Both the position numbers and the translations under genes were made by a program. From positions 1,230,375 to 1,294,374 of the forward strand of contig NZ_CXSU01000012.1 of the NCBI RefSeq assembly GCF_001403795.1: a DNA stretch of 64,000 nt, in the 5' to 3' direction. The stretch's first letter is position 1, and every line of letters begins with the position of its first letter. The notes beneath the pieces were generated by a model that was not told the origin of the DNA, ran no database searches, and saw nothing but the letters and a program-made list of their open reading frames with translations. Origin of the DNA: Jannaschia donghaensis (GTDB lineage: Bacteria; Pseudomonadota; Alphaproteobacteria; Rhodobacterales; Rhodobacteraceae). This document shows, piece by piece, positions 28,701 to 36,386 of this stretch.

Positions 28701-28744
28701 GTTTCCTCCGGGTGGGTGGCGTCGATCAGCATTTTCTTCGCCAT
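25736..28744 (-). CDS. rne: Ribonuclease E
   Basis: This is the endoribonuclease that initiates mRNA decay and processes rRNA and sRNAs. Of 1002 residues, the S1 domain starts at the N terminus but is split by an acidic low-complexity insert (about 85-335), a known alphaproteobacterial feature. The catalytic magnesium aspartates are D555 (DVNSG) and D598 (DFIDM), and the Zn-link is CPHC. The C-terminal third is Ala/Glu/Pro-rich scaffold. Runs of alternating Arg-Ser followed by KK occur in the insert (twice) and in the tail, likely RNA-binding. The ATG at 28744 gives MAKKMLIDA; a longer start at 28822 is unlikely. Confidence 0.96.
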   Translation of the reverse strand: MAKKMLIDATHPEETRVVVADGNKVEEFDFESLNKRQLAGNIYLAKVTRVEPSLQAAFIDYGGNRHGFLAFSEIHPDYYQIPKADRDAILAEERAYADAQAAADEAADAKVAARDATTGEDESEDDGEEKPKKSRSRSRSRSRTKKPAATEGEGADASDDNDAPTTAKAEIAATEAEADGVVTGGAADISEAATETAGQGGAAESDAQTDTATDADDDGPVTTIAESAGLEDDEVTSDAPAEDAPADTAPALDDSVQSDAPAVEPAGMETVDLGNAAAIVADDEPQPEDKPKRSRSRSRSRSKKVDPTEKDDNVETVADDDTEEDVRPPRVQRPKARKYKIQEVVKVRQIMLVQVVKEERGNKGAALTTYLSLAGRYCVLMPNTARGGGISRKITNAPDRKKLKEIAQEIDVPQGAGLIVRTAGAKRTKTEIKRDYEYLQRMWEQVRELTLKSIAPAPIYEEGNLIHRSIRDLYNRDIDEVIVEGEAGYRDAKDYMKLIMPSHAKNVKLHAEGGQPLFAKHGVETYLAGMFNPTVQLKSGGYIVIDVTEALVAVDVNSGKSTKEGSIEDTATKTNLEAAAEVARQAKLRDLAGLIVIDFIDMDERKNNAAVEKCLKDALKNDRARIQVGRISGFGLLEMSRQRLRPGMLEATTQACPHCQGTGLLRSDDSIALSILRSLEEEGVRKRSREVKLTVPVNVCNYLMNEKREHLATIEARFDMAVRVVADPHMTAPDHTIEKFKTATRVIPKAKNVVQMDTSWSDDDDTDDEVIEAEVEVEEDEAPETPPQENRAEDGAGTGESAPKKKRRRRSRRKKGGNGEGQSAENQSGESQSGDQPAGGQNGSDRAAPDAGADGAANPDVPPQDGVPDTTEAPGPEAEATKPKSRSRSRSRSKKPAVETAETPVDTQVEPEPKPADVVAEPEQVAEPVAAPEDAPAEPKPKTRSRARAKAPAPTPEVSEAVEEAAEIVEAVEAESAPEPAAAPAEEAPAKPKRKGWWSFGS

Positions 28745-29228
28745 GGTACTTTCCGCGACGGATGGCCGTTCCCCCGGGGGGGGCCGACATGATCCGTCTT
28801 TGTGATGGGGCGCCAGCAACACGGATCACGGCGGGGCGGACAAGCCGCATCCCGTCGATCATGATCCAGTCCTGCGTCATAGCGCGTCTACTCCGACCCG
28901 TGACCGCGAAACGACGCAACCTGGGGTCCAAACAATGCCCGGAGGTGTGGTCCGGACGTCTCGTCGGGGGCGACATGCGCCCCCGTAAACTTCCCCCGAT
29001 GCACGGCCCTCGTGTTCGGGACCTGACTGCACGGGAAAGAATCTCACCGGTTCCGACCGCCGACCGTTCGGCGGCACAACCGTATATCCTGTGTGTTACA
29101 TAATTGACGTCTTCGCAACGCCAAACCGCCGGGTCAGCACGGATAGGCCCATGTCCCCGGTGTGCCCCGGACACAACGACCGGCGATGGACCCGCACCGC
29201 CATGCCCAAGGGGCCATTGCCCGCCGCA
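28745..29228. other. rne leader region, no protein gene seen
   Basis: This is 484 bases between the end of the dctD-like gene and the rne start. I see no ORF with family character and no tRNA. A weak promoter at 29097-29124 would give a leader of about 345 nt. Long 5' UTRs that mediate autoregulation are known for rne in E. coli, so this gap may hold an equivalent leader (inference). No structure could be assigned by eye. Confidence 0.4.
29097..29124 (-). promoter_or_regulatory. Possible rne promoter
   Basis: On the minus strand TTGGCG (complement of 29119-29124), 16 bases, TATGTA (complement of 29097-29102). It sits in the only AT-rich patch of the gap. Confidence 0.3.
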
Positions 29229-30563
29229 TCAAAGATAGTTCGACCGGCTCAACCCGTATTTCGCCATCTTTTCGTTCAGGGTCCGGCGGGGCAGCGACAG
29301 CTCCTCCATGACACCGGCGATGGACCCGCGGTGGCGACGCATGGTGTTGTCGATCAGCATCCGCTCGAAGGCTTCGACGTATTCTTTCAACGGTTTGCCT
29401 TCGGTCGTGACCTGAACGGTCTCCCCCTGCTCCTGCGTATCCGACATCAGAAGCGACGAGATCGAGCCGGTGCCGCGACGCTGTTGCAGCACGGCGCGTT
29501 CCGCCAGGTTGATCAGCTGGCGAACGTTGCCCGGCCACGGTGCCTGCAGCAGCTGCGCCGCCTCCTGGGCGGACAATTGCGGTGGGGTGGCCCCGTATTC
29601 GTCGCCGAAGGTTTCGGCGAAATGGGTGAACAACGTCAGCACGTCTTCGCCCCGGTTGCGCAAAGGCGGCAGGACCAGCTTCATCGCCGCCAGCCGGAAG
29701 AACAGATCCGGGCGTAGCGAATCTTCCAGCGTCTTTTCGGGGTCCGACCCGTTGTGAATGGCCACGATGCGCGTCTCGGCGGGCGTGCCCTGATCGTTGA
29801 TGAATGTCAGCAGCTTGGCCTGCAACGCCAGCGGCAGCGCCTCGATATCTTCCAGCACCAGCGTGCCGCCCCGTGCTTCTTCGACCAGCGGCAGGCCGCC
29901 TTCGGTAACGGGGCCGAACAGCTTGGCCTCCAGTGCCCCTTCACCAAGCGCGGCACAGGAGGTGAGCGAGAATGTCTTGCCCTGACGCGGACCAACCGCA
30001 TGCAGCGCGTGTGCGACCAGCGTCTTGCCGGTCCCCGTTTCGCCGTCGATCAGGACATGGGTGTCGGCCTGCCCCAAGTCGAGGATATCCTCGCGCAGAC
30101 GCTCCATCGCGGGCGACGTGCCGATCAATTTGCGCATCAGGACGGTGCCGTCCGAAAGCTCCCGCCGCAGGGCCCGATTGTCGAGCGTCAGTTTGCGGGC
30201 CTGTGCCGCGCGCCGCGCCAGATCGGTCAGGCGATCGGGGTTGAAGGGCTTCTCCATGAAGTCATAGGCGCCCAGCTGCATCGCCTCGACGGCCATGGGG
30301 ACGTCGCCGTGCCCGGTGATCATGATGACGGGCAGCGAAGAATCGGAGCTCATCAATCGCTTGAGGAAGGCCATGCCATCCATGCCCGGCATGCGGATAT
30401 CGCTGATGACGACACCGGAGAATTCGGGCGTGATCTTCTTGAGGGCCTCTTCGGCGCTGGCATAGGTTTCCGTCGCGAACCCGGACAGGGCCAGCCACTG
30501 TGAAATCGACTGCCGCATGTCCTGTTCGTCGTCGACGATCGCGATCCGGATCTGCTCGGCCAT
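29229..30563 (-). CDS. DctD-like response regulator, AAA+ domain with degenerate GAFTGA
   Basis: The 444-residue protein has three domains. A receiver carries phospho-acceptor D55 (VVISDIRMPG) and K105. An AAA+ domain with Walker A GETGTGKT (174-181) follows. A Fis-type C-terminal helix-turn-helix ends in RRTLNEKMAKYGLSR. The segment that should read LFGHEKGAFTGA reads LFGPVTEGGLPL (215-226), so the sigma-54 contact loop is lost. Walker B reads GGTLVLEDI, with the usual DE order inverted. Putative arginine fingers (LRPDLFFRL) remain. It probably does not activate sigma-54 in the standard way. It is co-transcribed with the DctB-like kinase 8 bases upstream. Confidence 0.85.
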   Translation of the reverse strand: MAEQIRIAIVDDEQDMRQSISQWLALSGFATETYASAEEALKKITPEFSGVVISDIRMPGMDGMAFLKRLMSSDSSLPVIMITGHGDVPMAVEAMQLGAYDFMEKPFNPDRLTDLARRAAQARKLTLDNRALRRELSDGTVLMRKLIGTSPAMERLREDILDLGQADTHVLIDGETGTGKTLVAHALHAVGPRQGKTFSLTSCAALGEGALEAKLFGPVTEGGLPLVEEARGGTLVLEDIEALPLALQAKLLTFINDQGTPAETRIVAIHNGSDPEKTLEDSLRPDLFFRLAAMKLVLPPLRNRGEDVLTLFTHFAETFGDEYGATPPQLSAQEAAQLLQAPWPGNVRQLINLAERAVLQQRRGTGSISSLLMSDTQEQGETVQVTTEGKPLKEYVEAFERMLIDNTMRRHRGSIAGVMEELSLPRRTLNEKMAKYGLSRSNYL

Positions 30564-30571
30564 GGAAATTC

Positions 30572-32365
30572 CTATTCGGCTGCGTCTAGCGCCATATCTA
30601 TCGCGGGAAGGCGAACTTCAAACACGGCACCGCCGCGAAGGGCATTCCGGGCGGTCAACCGCCCACCCAGGTCACCGACAATTCCCGAGCTGATGGCCAG
30701 TCCAAGGCCCACACCTTCCCCGGGTTTCTTGGTGGTATAGAACGGCTCGAACAGCTTTTCGGGCTCGTGCAGGCCGTGGCCCGAGTCGCGAACGGCAAGG
30801 ACAACTTCCTCCCCGGAGGTCAGCAGGATATCGAGCTCCCGCTCATCGGACCCCTTCATCGCATCAAGGGCATTGCGCACCAGGTTGATAATGACCTGTT
30901 CCAGCCGCAGGCGGTCGCACATCGCCATCACCGGCTCCTCGGGGACGATCTGGCTCAGCTGGATTTTCTCCTGCCTCAGTTGCGGCTCCATCAGCGTCAA
31001 CGCCGAGGACAGGGCCGCGCGCACGTCGATCGGCTCGAACGCCTCGCCGCCCTTGCGGGCATAGGATTTGAGCTGTCGGGTGATCGCCCCCATTCGATCG
31101 ATCAGATCGTCGATCCGCTGGAACGAAGACAGCGCCTCGTCCGCCCGACGCCGTTGAAGCAACAGCCGCGCGCCGGCCAGATAGGTCTTCATCGCGGCCA
31201 GCGGTTGGTTCAATTCGTGGCTGACGGCAGCCGACATTTCGCCCAAGGCAGCCAGCTTGGACGACTGCGCAAGGCTCTGCTCGGTTTCCTTCAACTCTTC
31301 CTGCACGCGCTTGCGCTCCGCGATCTCGGACGACAGGCGATTGTTGAGGCGACGAAGTTGCAGCGATTCCCGCTGGAACAGCATCGAGCGAAGCGTCGAG
31401 CGGCGGTTGAGCAGATAAAAGCCCAGCGTCAGCAGAAGGGCGAAGCCCGTGATGATCAGGGCCAGCACGCCGTTGACGCTTTCGCGCACCGACTCGTAGG
31501 AGGTGAAGCTGACCAACCGCCAGCCACGGAACGGCACGCGCGTTTCCAACTGAATCAGCGCGTTGCCCGAAAAATAACCCCGGTTCACATCCGGGCCGAA
31601 CGCCCCCGTCGTCGCCAGCGCGCGTTCCAGGGCCGAGGGCACCGACGTCGCGGCCAGCGCCTCGCTCAGCGGCTGACCCCGCCAGCGCGGCTCCGTCGTC
31701 AGGATGACGGTGCCGGCCGCGTCCGTCACGGCCACCGCCGCCGTCGTTCCCCGCCATCGGCTTTCGAATTGCGCCAGGTTCACCTGCACCTGCAAAACGC
31801 CCAGCTGTTCCGCCCCGTCACGCACGACCCGACTGAAGGACGCGCCATAGGCCCCTGTTTCGTCTGGAAAGATGGTAAACACGGTATCGGTGGTCGCCAC
31901 GGCTTCGGTGAAGAAGGGGCTTTCGGCATATAGGCTGCCCAGCTGTTCGCGGTCGGTCGCCGCGACCGTGCGGCCATCCATGTCCAGCAGGCGGATCGAG
32001 GCGGCCCCGATTTCGTCCACATAGGAAATCAGACGCTGGCTGGAGGTCGAGAAATCATCCGCTTTCAGCGCGGAGATCAGGGTCGAATCGCGCGCCAGCA
32101 ACAGCGGCACGACAGAGTTTCGCTGCAACTCCGACAGGATCGCCCCGCCATACAGGGCCTGACGCAATTCGGCCCGCTGTCGCGTCGTCTCGACCAATCG
32201 TTCCGTCAACAGGATGTTTACCACCCAGATCGCCACGCCGGCGGCGATGATCGTCAGCACGATCAGAATCCGGACGGCCCACGGAAGGCGCACGCGGTCG
32301 GGGGACGGCCCGTCGACGATCGCGGGGTTTTCCGCCGCCCTGTCCTTGGAGACACGCCAAAACAT
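30572..32365 (-). CDS. DctB-like sensor histidine kinase
   Basis: The 597-residue membrane kinase has TM1 at about 30-52 and a periplasmic sensor domain of about 240 residues, with the double-PAS (Cache) character of C4-dicarboxylate sensors (ESPFFTEAVATTDT, VPFRGWRLV). TM2 is at about 296-319. A coiled coil leads to the HisKA box with H383 in GEMSAAVSHELNQPLAAMK. The ATPase domain has N box LVRNALDA, G1 VRDSGHGL and G2 GVGLGLAIS. DctB family members sense C4-dicarboxylates, but no dctPQM transporter is within the window, so the signal is inferred from family only. Expressed with the DctD-like regulator. Confidence 0.88.
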   Translation of the reverse strand: MFWRVSKDRAAENPAIVDGPSPDRVRLPWAVRILIVLTIIAAGVAIWVVNILLTERLVETTRQRAELRQALYGGAILSELQRNSVVPLLLARDSTLISALKADDFSTSSQRLISYVDEIGAASIRLLDMDGRTVAATDREQLGSLYAESPFFTEAVATTDTVFTIFPDETGAYGASFSRVVRDGAEQLGVLQVQVNLAQFESRWRGTTAAVAVTDAAGTVILTTEPRWRGQPLSEALAATSVPSALERALATTGAFGPDVNRGYFSGNALIQLETRVPFRGWRLVSFTSYESVRESVNGVLALIITGFALLLTLGFYLLNRRSTLRSMLFQRESLQLRRLNNRLSSEIAERKRVQEELKETEQSLAQSSKLAALGEMSAAVSHELNQPLAAMKTYLAGARLLLQRRRADEALSSFQRIDDLIDRMGAITRQLKSYARKGGEAFEPIDVRAALSSALTLMEPQLRQEKIQLSQIVPEEPVMAMCDRLRLEQVIINLVRNALDAMKGSDERELDILLTSGEEVVLAVRDSGHGLHEPEKLFEPFYTTKKPGEGVGLGLAISSGIVGDLGGRLTARNALRGGAVFEVRLPAIDMALDAAE

Positions 32366-32423
32366 CAGCTTTTGTAGCCCCGCGAAGCCTTCGCCTCAAG
32401 CGCGCGATGCGCGGGGCGCGGGA

Positions 32424-33092
32424 TCACGCGGAGACGAGGGCCTGCGCCACGCCGCGGAACAGGGCCGCGCCGTCGGTGCCGCCGTGCAGCGGGTCGGACG
32501 CCCGCTCCGGGTGGGGCATCATGCCAAGGACGCGACGATTGTCGGACAGGATACCCGCGATGCCGTCGGTGGCACCGTTCGGGGTGGCCACATAGCGGAA
32601 CGCCACGCGGTTTTCGCCGTTCAGCCGCGCAATCGTTTCGGCGTCGGCGGTATAATTGCCCTCGTGGTGCGCGATCGGGATGTCGATGACCTGTCCCCTG
32701 TCATACCCTTGGGTGAACGCGCTTTCAGTCTCTTCGACCCGCAGGGCGCTGGTCTCGCAGATATATTTCAGACCCGCGTTGCGCAGCAGGGCACCGGGCA
32801 ACATCCCCGCCTCGGTCAGGATCTGAAAACCGTTGCAGGGCGCGAAAACGAAGCCGCCGCGATCCCCATGGGCCTTCAGCGCGCCCGCGATCGGGGAGCG
32901 CGCGGCAATGGCCCCGCACCGCAGATAGTCGCCATAGGAAAATCCGCCCGGAACGCCGACCAGGTCGATGCCCGACGGCAAATCCGTCTCCTTGTGCCAG
33001 ACCATCGTGGTGTCGAATCCGGCGGCCCGAAAGGCGACGGCAAGGTCCCGGTCGCAGTTGGAGCCGGGGAAGACGAGGACGGCGGCTTTCAT
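32424..33092 (-). CDS. purQ: Phosphoribosylformylglycinamidine synthase, glutaminase subunit PurQ
   Basis: PurQ supplies ammonia from glutamine to PurL for the fourth step of purine synthesis. The 222-residue class I glutamine amidotransferase begins [16 protein letters not shown]. The nucleophile is the Cys in [18 protein letters not shown], and the C-terminal catalytic His-Glu is in [11 protein letters not shown] 33092 is the canonical start; an ATG two codons upstream (33098) is also possible. The subunits PurS (34786) and PurL (42510) are in the window, but unrelated genes separate purQ from purS. Confidence 0.96.
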   Translation of the reverse strand: MKAAVLVFPGSNCDRDLAVAFRAAGFDTTMVWHKETDLPSGIDLVGVPGGFSYGDYLRCGAIAARSPIAGALKAHGDRGGFVFAPCNGFQILTEAGMLPGALLRNAGLKYICETSALRVEETESAFTQGYDRGQVIDIPIAHHEGNYTADAETIARLNGENRVAFRYVATPNGATDGIAGILSDNRRVLGMMPHPERASDPLHGGTDGAALFRGVAQALVSA

Positions 33093-33393
33093 GGGCATTC
33101 TTCACGAATAGGAGAGCGTTACGCGGGTATTTCCACATTTCGGACAGGATTTCCAGCACCGGGTCGGACCGGTCGAATACGCCCCTTTCCATCGTGACAC
33201 GATGTCGGCGGAACCCCGCCGGCAGGGCACCTTCGACATGCGATAACACGCATTCAGGCCCTGATCCGGCCCGCGCCGTCATCGCATAGCAGGGGTCACC
33301 TGCCCCATCTGCGGCATGCGGTGGCCGGGGAATCGGCGACCGTGCCTTCCCCCTGTCCGACGACATGTCGGCCCGATCCATTGGAGACACACC
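33093..33393. other. Gap between purQ and the lipoprotein gene, nothing clear
   Basis: This 301-base divergent intergenic region must hold promoters for purQ (minus) and the lipoprotein gene (plus). Frames crossing it have no family character or start support. I could not identify a convincing -35/-10 pair or a purine-responsive element by eye. Confidence 0.3.
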
Positions 33394-33612
33394 ATGAAAA
33401 TCCTTCTGCCCCTCGTCGCCTCCGCCGCCCTTCTGTCGGGCTGTGCCCAGGGCGGGTTCATCGACAGCGACGTCGAACGTGGCCTGGTTGGTGCCGCCGC
33501 CGGCTATGGCGCCGCAAAAGTCGTGAACGGCAACGGCGACCGCGGTGCGATCATCGGCGGCTTGGCGGGCATCTTCTGCGACGATGCCGGCGTCTGCTCG
33601 CGCTCGCGCTGA
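33394..33612 (+). CDS. Small glycine-zipper lipoprotein
   Basis: The 72-residue protein has a lipoprotein signal, MKILLPLVASAALLSGC, with lipobox LSGC, so Cys17 is the acylated residue. The mature part is a glycine zipper: GLVGAAAGYGAAKVVNGNG and AIIGGLAGIF. It ends in a short Cys-containing tail (CDDAGVCSRSR). Such proteins associate with the outer membrane; no specific role is known. The ATG at 33394 has GGAGA upstream. The gene stands alone, divergent from purQ and convergent with an alcohol dehydrogenase gene. Confidence 0.8.
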   Translation: MKILLPLVASAALLSGCAQGGFIDSDVERGLVGAAAGYGAAKVVNGNGDRGAIIGGLAGIFCDDAGVCSRSR

Positions 33613-33634
33613 TCCGCGGGGCCGTGGCCGCTGA

Positions 33635-33670
33635 CGCGGTGATCACCGTCCGAAATCGGTGATCACCGCG
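33635..33670. repeat. 14-base perfect inverted repeat made of two 12-base palindromes
   Basis: CGCGGTGATCACCG (33635-33648) and CGGTGATCACCGCG (33657-33670) are exact reverse complements with an 8-base spacer. Each arm contains the palindrome CGGTGATCACCG, so the arms are also direct repeats with a 20-base period. It lies at the convergent ends of the lipoprotein and dehydrogenase genes and overlaps the dehydrogenase stop codon. It could be a bidirectional terminator without a T tract, or a protein site. Confidence 0.6.
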
Positions 33671-34677
33671 ACGCCCGGCGGCGTGGGGCCGTTGAATGCG
33701 GCCAGTTCGGCCGACGTGTCCGACAGCGCCACCTCCCGCGCGATCAGCGGGGACATATCGACCTTGCCGCTTGTGATCATGTCGAGCAGCGACGGATATC
33801 GCCACGACGGCATTCCGCGGGTCCCGTAAAGCGCGAGGTTCCCCTGATAGACAGCTGCCATGTCGACCTCCATCTGCGCGGTGTGGCCCGTGGGCAGCCC
33901 GACCTGAACGTGCCGCCCCAGCGGGCGCAAGCAGCGAAGCGACGCGTTGACGGTGACAGGGATGCCAAGCGCCTCGACGCTGACATGGGCACCGCCGCCG
34001 GTTATCTCGCGGATGCGCGCGGCCGTGTCGTCATCGGCCAGAACGGCCGCATCGATACCGAGCGAGAGCGCGTGGTCCAGCTTTTCCTGAACCACGTCGA
34101 CCACAACGACATGCGCCCCCAGCGCCCGCCCCAGAAGCGCCGCCGACAGCCCGATACCGCCGGTGCCATGCACCGCAAGCCATTCGCCGCCCTGCAACGC
34201 CGCACGCCCGGTCAGCGCGTGCCAGCTGGTCGTCACGCGGCAACCAAGACCGGCGGCCACCGTTGCCGACAGGGTTTCGGGCAGTCGGGCAAGATTGTGA
34301 TCGCGCGGCACCGCCACGTATTCCGCGAACGCCCCCGGTTCGATAAACCCCGGCAGGCGCTGATCCAGGCAGGTGTTCTGATGGCCCGACCGACACTGCG
34401 GGCAAGTTCCACAAGCCAGGATGAACGGCGCGACAAGCGTATCGCCGACGGCAAATTGCGCGTCCGGCCCCGCCTCTATCACCTCGCCGCAGTATTCGTG
34501 GCCGCCGATCTGGCCCGGTTTGACGCGGTTATGCTCCCCGACCCATCCGTGCCAGTCCGACCGGCAGACGCCGCAGGCGATGGTGCGCAGGACCACGCCG
34601 TCGGGCGGGCATGCGGGGTCGGGCACATCCTCGATGGACAGCGGGGCGTTGTAATCGCGTAAGATCGCGGCGCGCAT
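33643..34677 (-). CDS. Zinc-dependent alcohol dehydrogenase (MDR superfamily)
   Basis: This 344-residue medium-chain dehydrogenase oxidises an alcohol with NAD(P)+. Catalytic zinc ligands are expected from CGVCRSDWHGW and GHEYCGEV. The structural zinc lobe has four cysteines in CGTCPQCRSGHQNTC. The Rossmann motif is GTGGIGLSAALLG with an acidic residue after VVVVD, favouring NAD+. A very strong ribosome site GGGAGGAG precedes the ATG at 34677. The substrate is unknown. It is inserted between purS and purQ, which in related genomes often lie close together. Confidence 0.92.
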   Translation of the reverse strand: MRAAILRDYNAPLSIEDVPDPACPPDGVVLRTIACGVCRSDWHGWVGEHNRVKPGQIGGHEYCGEVIEAGPDAQFAVGDTLVAPFILACGTCPQCRSGHQNTCLDQRLPGFIEPGAFAEYVAVPRDHNLARLPETLSATVAAGLGCRVTTSWHALTGRAALQGGEWLAVHGTGGIGLSAALLGRALGAHVVVVDVVQEKLDHALSLGIDAAVLADDDTAARIREITGGGAHVSVEALGIPVTVNASLRCLRPLGRHVQVGLPTGHTAQMEVDMAAVYQGNLALYGTRGMPSWRYPSLLDMITSGKVDMSPLIAREVALSDTSAELAAFNGPTPPGVAVITDFGR

Positions 34678-34785
34678 GGTGACTCCTCCCATTTGAGCGG
34701 AGGGAAGCGGTTGCGCGGCGGTTTGGCAAGGTCGGGCGTGGCCGAAAGGGACCAGATCGTCAGCGCGGGCGATGCCCGGCCCGCC

Positions 34786-35013
34786 TTACATTTCGATGGT
34801 GTAGCTTTCGATTACCGTGTTCGCGAGCAGCTTTTCGCACATCGCGGTCACGTCGGCCTGCGTCGTGCCGTCGGCCAGATCGAGTTCGATAAGCTTGCCC
34901 TGCCGCACGCCATCGACCCCGTCGAAGCCAAGCGCGCCCAAAGCATGTCGGACGGCTTCGCCCTGTGGATCGAGGACGCCGGATTTCAGCATGACGGTGA
35001 CTTTGGCCTTCAT
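34786..35013 (-). CDS. purS: Phosphoribosylformylglycinamidine synthase subunit PurS
   Basis: The 75-residue small subunit bridges PurL and PurQ in the three-part FGAM synthase. It has MKAKVTVMLKSGVLDPQGEA, ALGFDGVDGVRQGKLIELDL, and the C-terminal MCEKLLANTVIESYTIEM typical of PurS. The ATG at 35013 has AAGGG upstream. It follows purC after 11 bases on the same strand, so purC-purS is one transcription unit. Confidence 0.95.
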   Translation of the reverse strand: MKAKVTVMLKSGVLDPQGEAVRHALGALGFDGVDGVRQGKLIELDLADGTTQADVTAMCEKLLANTVIESYTIEM

Positions 35014-35024
35014 CGGAGCGCCCT

Positions 35025-35786
35025 TCAGTTGATCAGCGTCGGGCGGGTGACCGGCCCAGAGTTGTTGGGCAGAACGCCCAGACGACGCGCGACTTCGGTA
35101 TAGGCATCCGTAAGCGAGCCGAGATCGCGGCGGAACACATCCTTGTCGAGCTTCTTGCCAGTCTCGATATCCCAAAGCCGACAGGAATCCGGGCTGATCT
35201 CGTCGGCGAGGATCAGGCGTTGGAAATCATTGTCCCAGACGCGCCCGACCTCGATCTTGAAATCCACCAGCTTGATCCCGACGGCCAGCATGCAGCCGGA
35301 CAGGAAGTCGTTCACCCGCAGGGCCAGTGCCACGATATCGTCCAGATCCTGCTGCGACGCCCAGCCGAAGGCGATGATATGTTCCTCGGCGACCAGCGGA
35401 TCGCCCAGCTTGTCGTCCTTGTAGCAGAATTCGATGATCGGACGCGGCAGCGCCGTGCCCTCCTCGATGCCCAGCCGGGTGGAGAGCGATCCGGCGGCGA
35501 CGTTGCGCACGATGATCTCCAGCGGAATGATCTCGCAGGCGCGGATCAACTGCTCGCGCATGTTGAGCCGCTTGATGAAATGCGTCGGCACGCCGATGTT
35601 GCCCAGACCCACCATGAAGAATTCGGACAAACGGTTGTTGAGCACGCCCTTGCCGTCGATCACGGCCTTCTTCTCGGCGTTGAAGGCGGTCGCGTCGTCC
35701 TTGAAGTACTGCACCATCGTGCCCGGCTCGGGACCCTCGTACATGATCTTGGCCTTGCCTTCATACACGAGCTTGCGTCTGGCCAT
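35025..35786 (-). CDS. purC: Phosphoribosylaminoimidazole-succinocarboxamide synthase
   Basis: SAICAR synthase joins aspartate to CAIR in purine synthesis. The 253-residue product has [16 protein letters not shown] at the start, the AIR/ATP region with [11 protein letters not shown], and [19 protein letters not shown], then [11 protein letters not shown] and [15 protein letters not shown] with the catalytic acidic residues. The ATG at 35786 is preceded by GAGGATATC. A GTG/ATG farther upstream would add a basic tail and is not favoured. It is divergent from the ATPase zeta-subunit gene. Confidence 0.97.
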   Translation of the reverse strand: MARRKLVYEGKAKIMYEGPEPGTMVQYFKDDATAFNAEKKAVIDGKGVLNNRLSEFFMVGLGNIGVPTHFIKRLNMREQLIRACEIIPLEIIVRNVAAGSLSTRLGIEEGTALPRPIIEFCYKDDKLGDPLVAEEHIIAFGWASQQDLDDIVALALRVNDFLSGCMLAVGIKLVDFKIEVGRVWDNDFQRLILADEISPDSCRLWDIETGKKLDKDVFRRDLGSLTDAYTEVARRLGVLPNNSGPVTRPTLIN

Positions 35787-35929
35787 GATATCCTCGGGGT
35801 TGGGGGGAGTTCGGGCGGTTTTGCGGGTCTTATGCCGTTCGGACGCCTTTGCCAAGCGACCCCCGCTTGCGCGCGCGCGTGGCGCGGCACATATCGGAAG
35901 GGCACAGCATCTGCCCCGAGGAGGCCACC

Positions 35930-36250
35930 ATGTCCAATAGCATGAACGACCGCGAGAAGAGTTTCGAGAACAAGTTCGCCCACGACGCCGAATTGCAGTT
36001 CAAGGTCGAAGCGCGGCGCAATCGCCTGCTGGGCGAATGGGCCGGCACAATCCTGGGCAAGGAGGGCGATGCCCTCAAGGCCTATGCCACCGAAGTCGTG
36101 AAATCCGATTTCGAGGAGGCGGGCGACGACGACGTCATGCGCAAGGTCACCGGCGATCTGGGCGAGAAGGTCCCGGCCGCCGAGGTGCGCGCCAAGATGG
36201 ACGCCCTGATGGTCGAAGCCAAGCAACAGGTGATGACCGAGCTGAAGTGA
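35930..36250 (+). CDS. F1FO-ATPase inhibitor zeta subunit (DUF1476)
   Basis: The zeta subunit of alphaproteobacteria binds F1-ATPase and blocks ATP hydrolysis, much like mitochondrial IF1. The 106-residue protein is of family length, highly charged and helical: [20 protein letters not shown] at the start (the inhibitory N-terminal segment), [15 protein letters not shown] and [10 protein letters not shown]. The ATG at 35930 follows GAGGAGG. It lies divergent from purC. The family function is from Paracoccus work; here it is by similarity. Confidence 0.93.
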   Translation: MSNSMNDREKSFENKFAHDAELQFKVEARRNRLLGEWAGTILGKEGDALKAYATEVVKSDFEEAGDDDVMRKVTGDLGEKVPAAEVRAKMDALMVEAKQQVMTELK

Positions 36251-36334
36251 CCGACGCTTCGGGACGCGGGTGGGGGCGACATGTGCGCGCCCTCATCATC
36301 TTCATGCACGACATGAATTTGCCTGTCCCACCCT

Positions 36335-36369
36335 GGCGGGCGACAAGGCGCGGCCGATTGTTCGCCCGC
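36335..36369 (+). promoter_or_regulatory. Stem-loop in the leader of the homocysteine methyltransferase gene
   Basis: GCGGGCG-ACAA (36336-36346) pairs with TTGT-T-CGCCCGC (36358-36369) with one bulged T, loop about 11 bases. The stem ends close to the GGAGG at 36375-36379. It does not match a SAM or SAH riboswitch that I know; it may just be leader structure. Confidence 0.3.
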
Positions 36370-36386
36370 GCCCCGGAGGCCCACCC

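Noticed and set aside
32725..33390. Minus-strand 221-codon frame covering the purQ upstream gap
   Set aside because: It overlaps most of purQ in another frame and contains no recognisable motif; the gap was reported as empty instead.
36251..36386. SAM, SAH or cobalamin riboswitch before the homocysteine methyltransferase
   Set aside because: The leader has one stem-loop but lacks the conserved blocks of those riboswitches as I know them; reported only as an unassigned hairpin.
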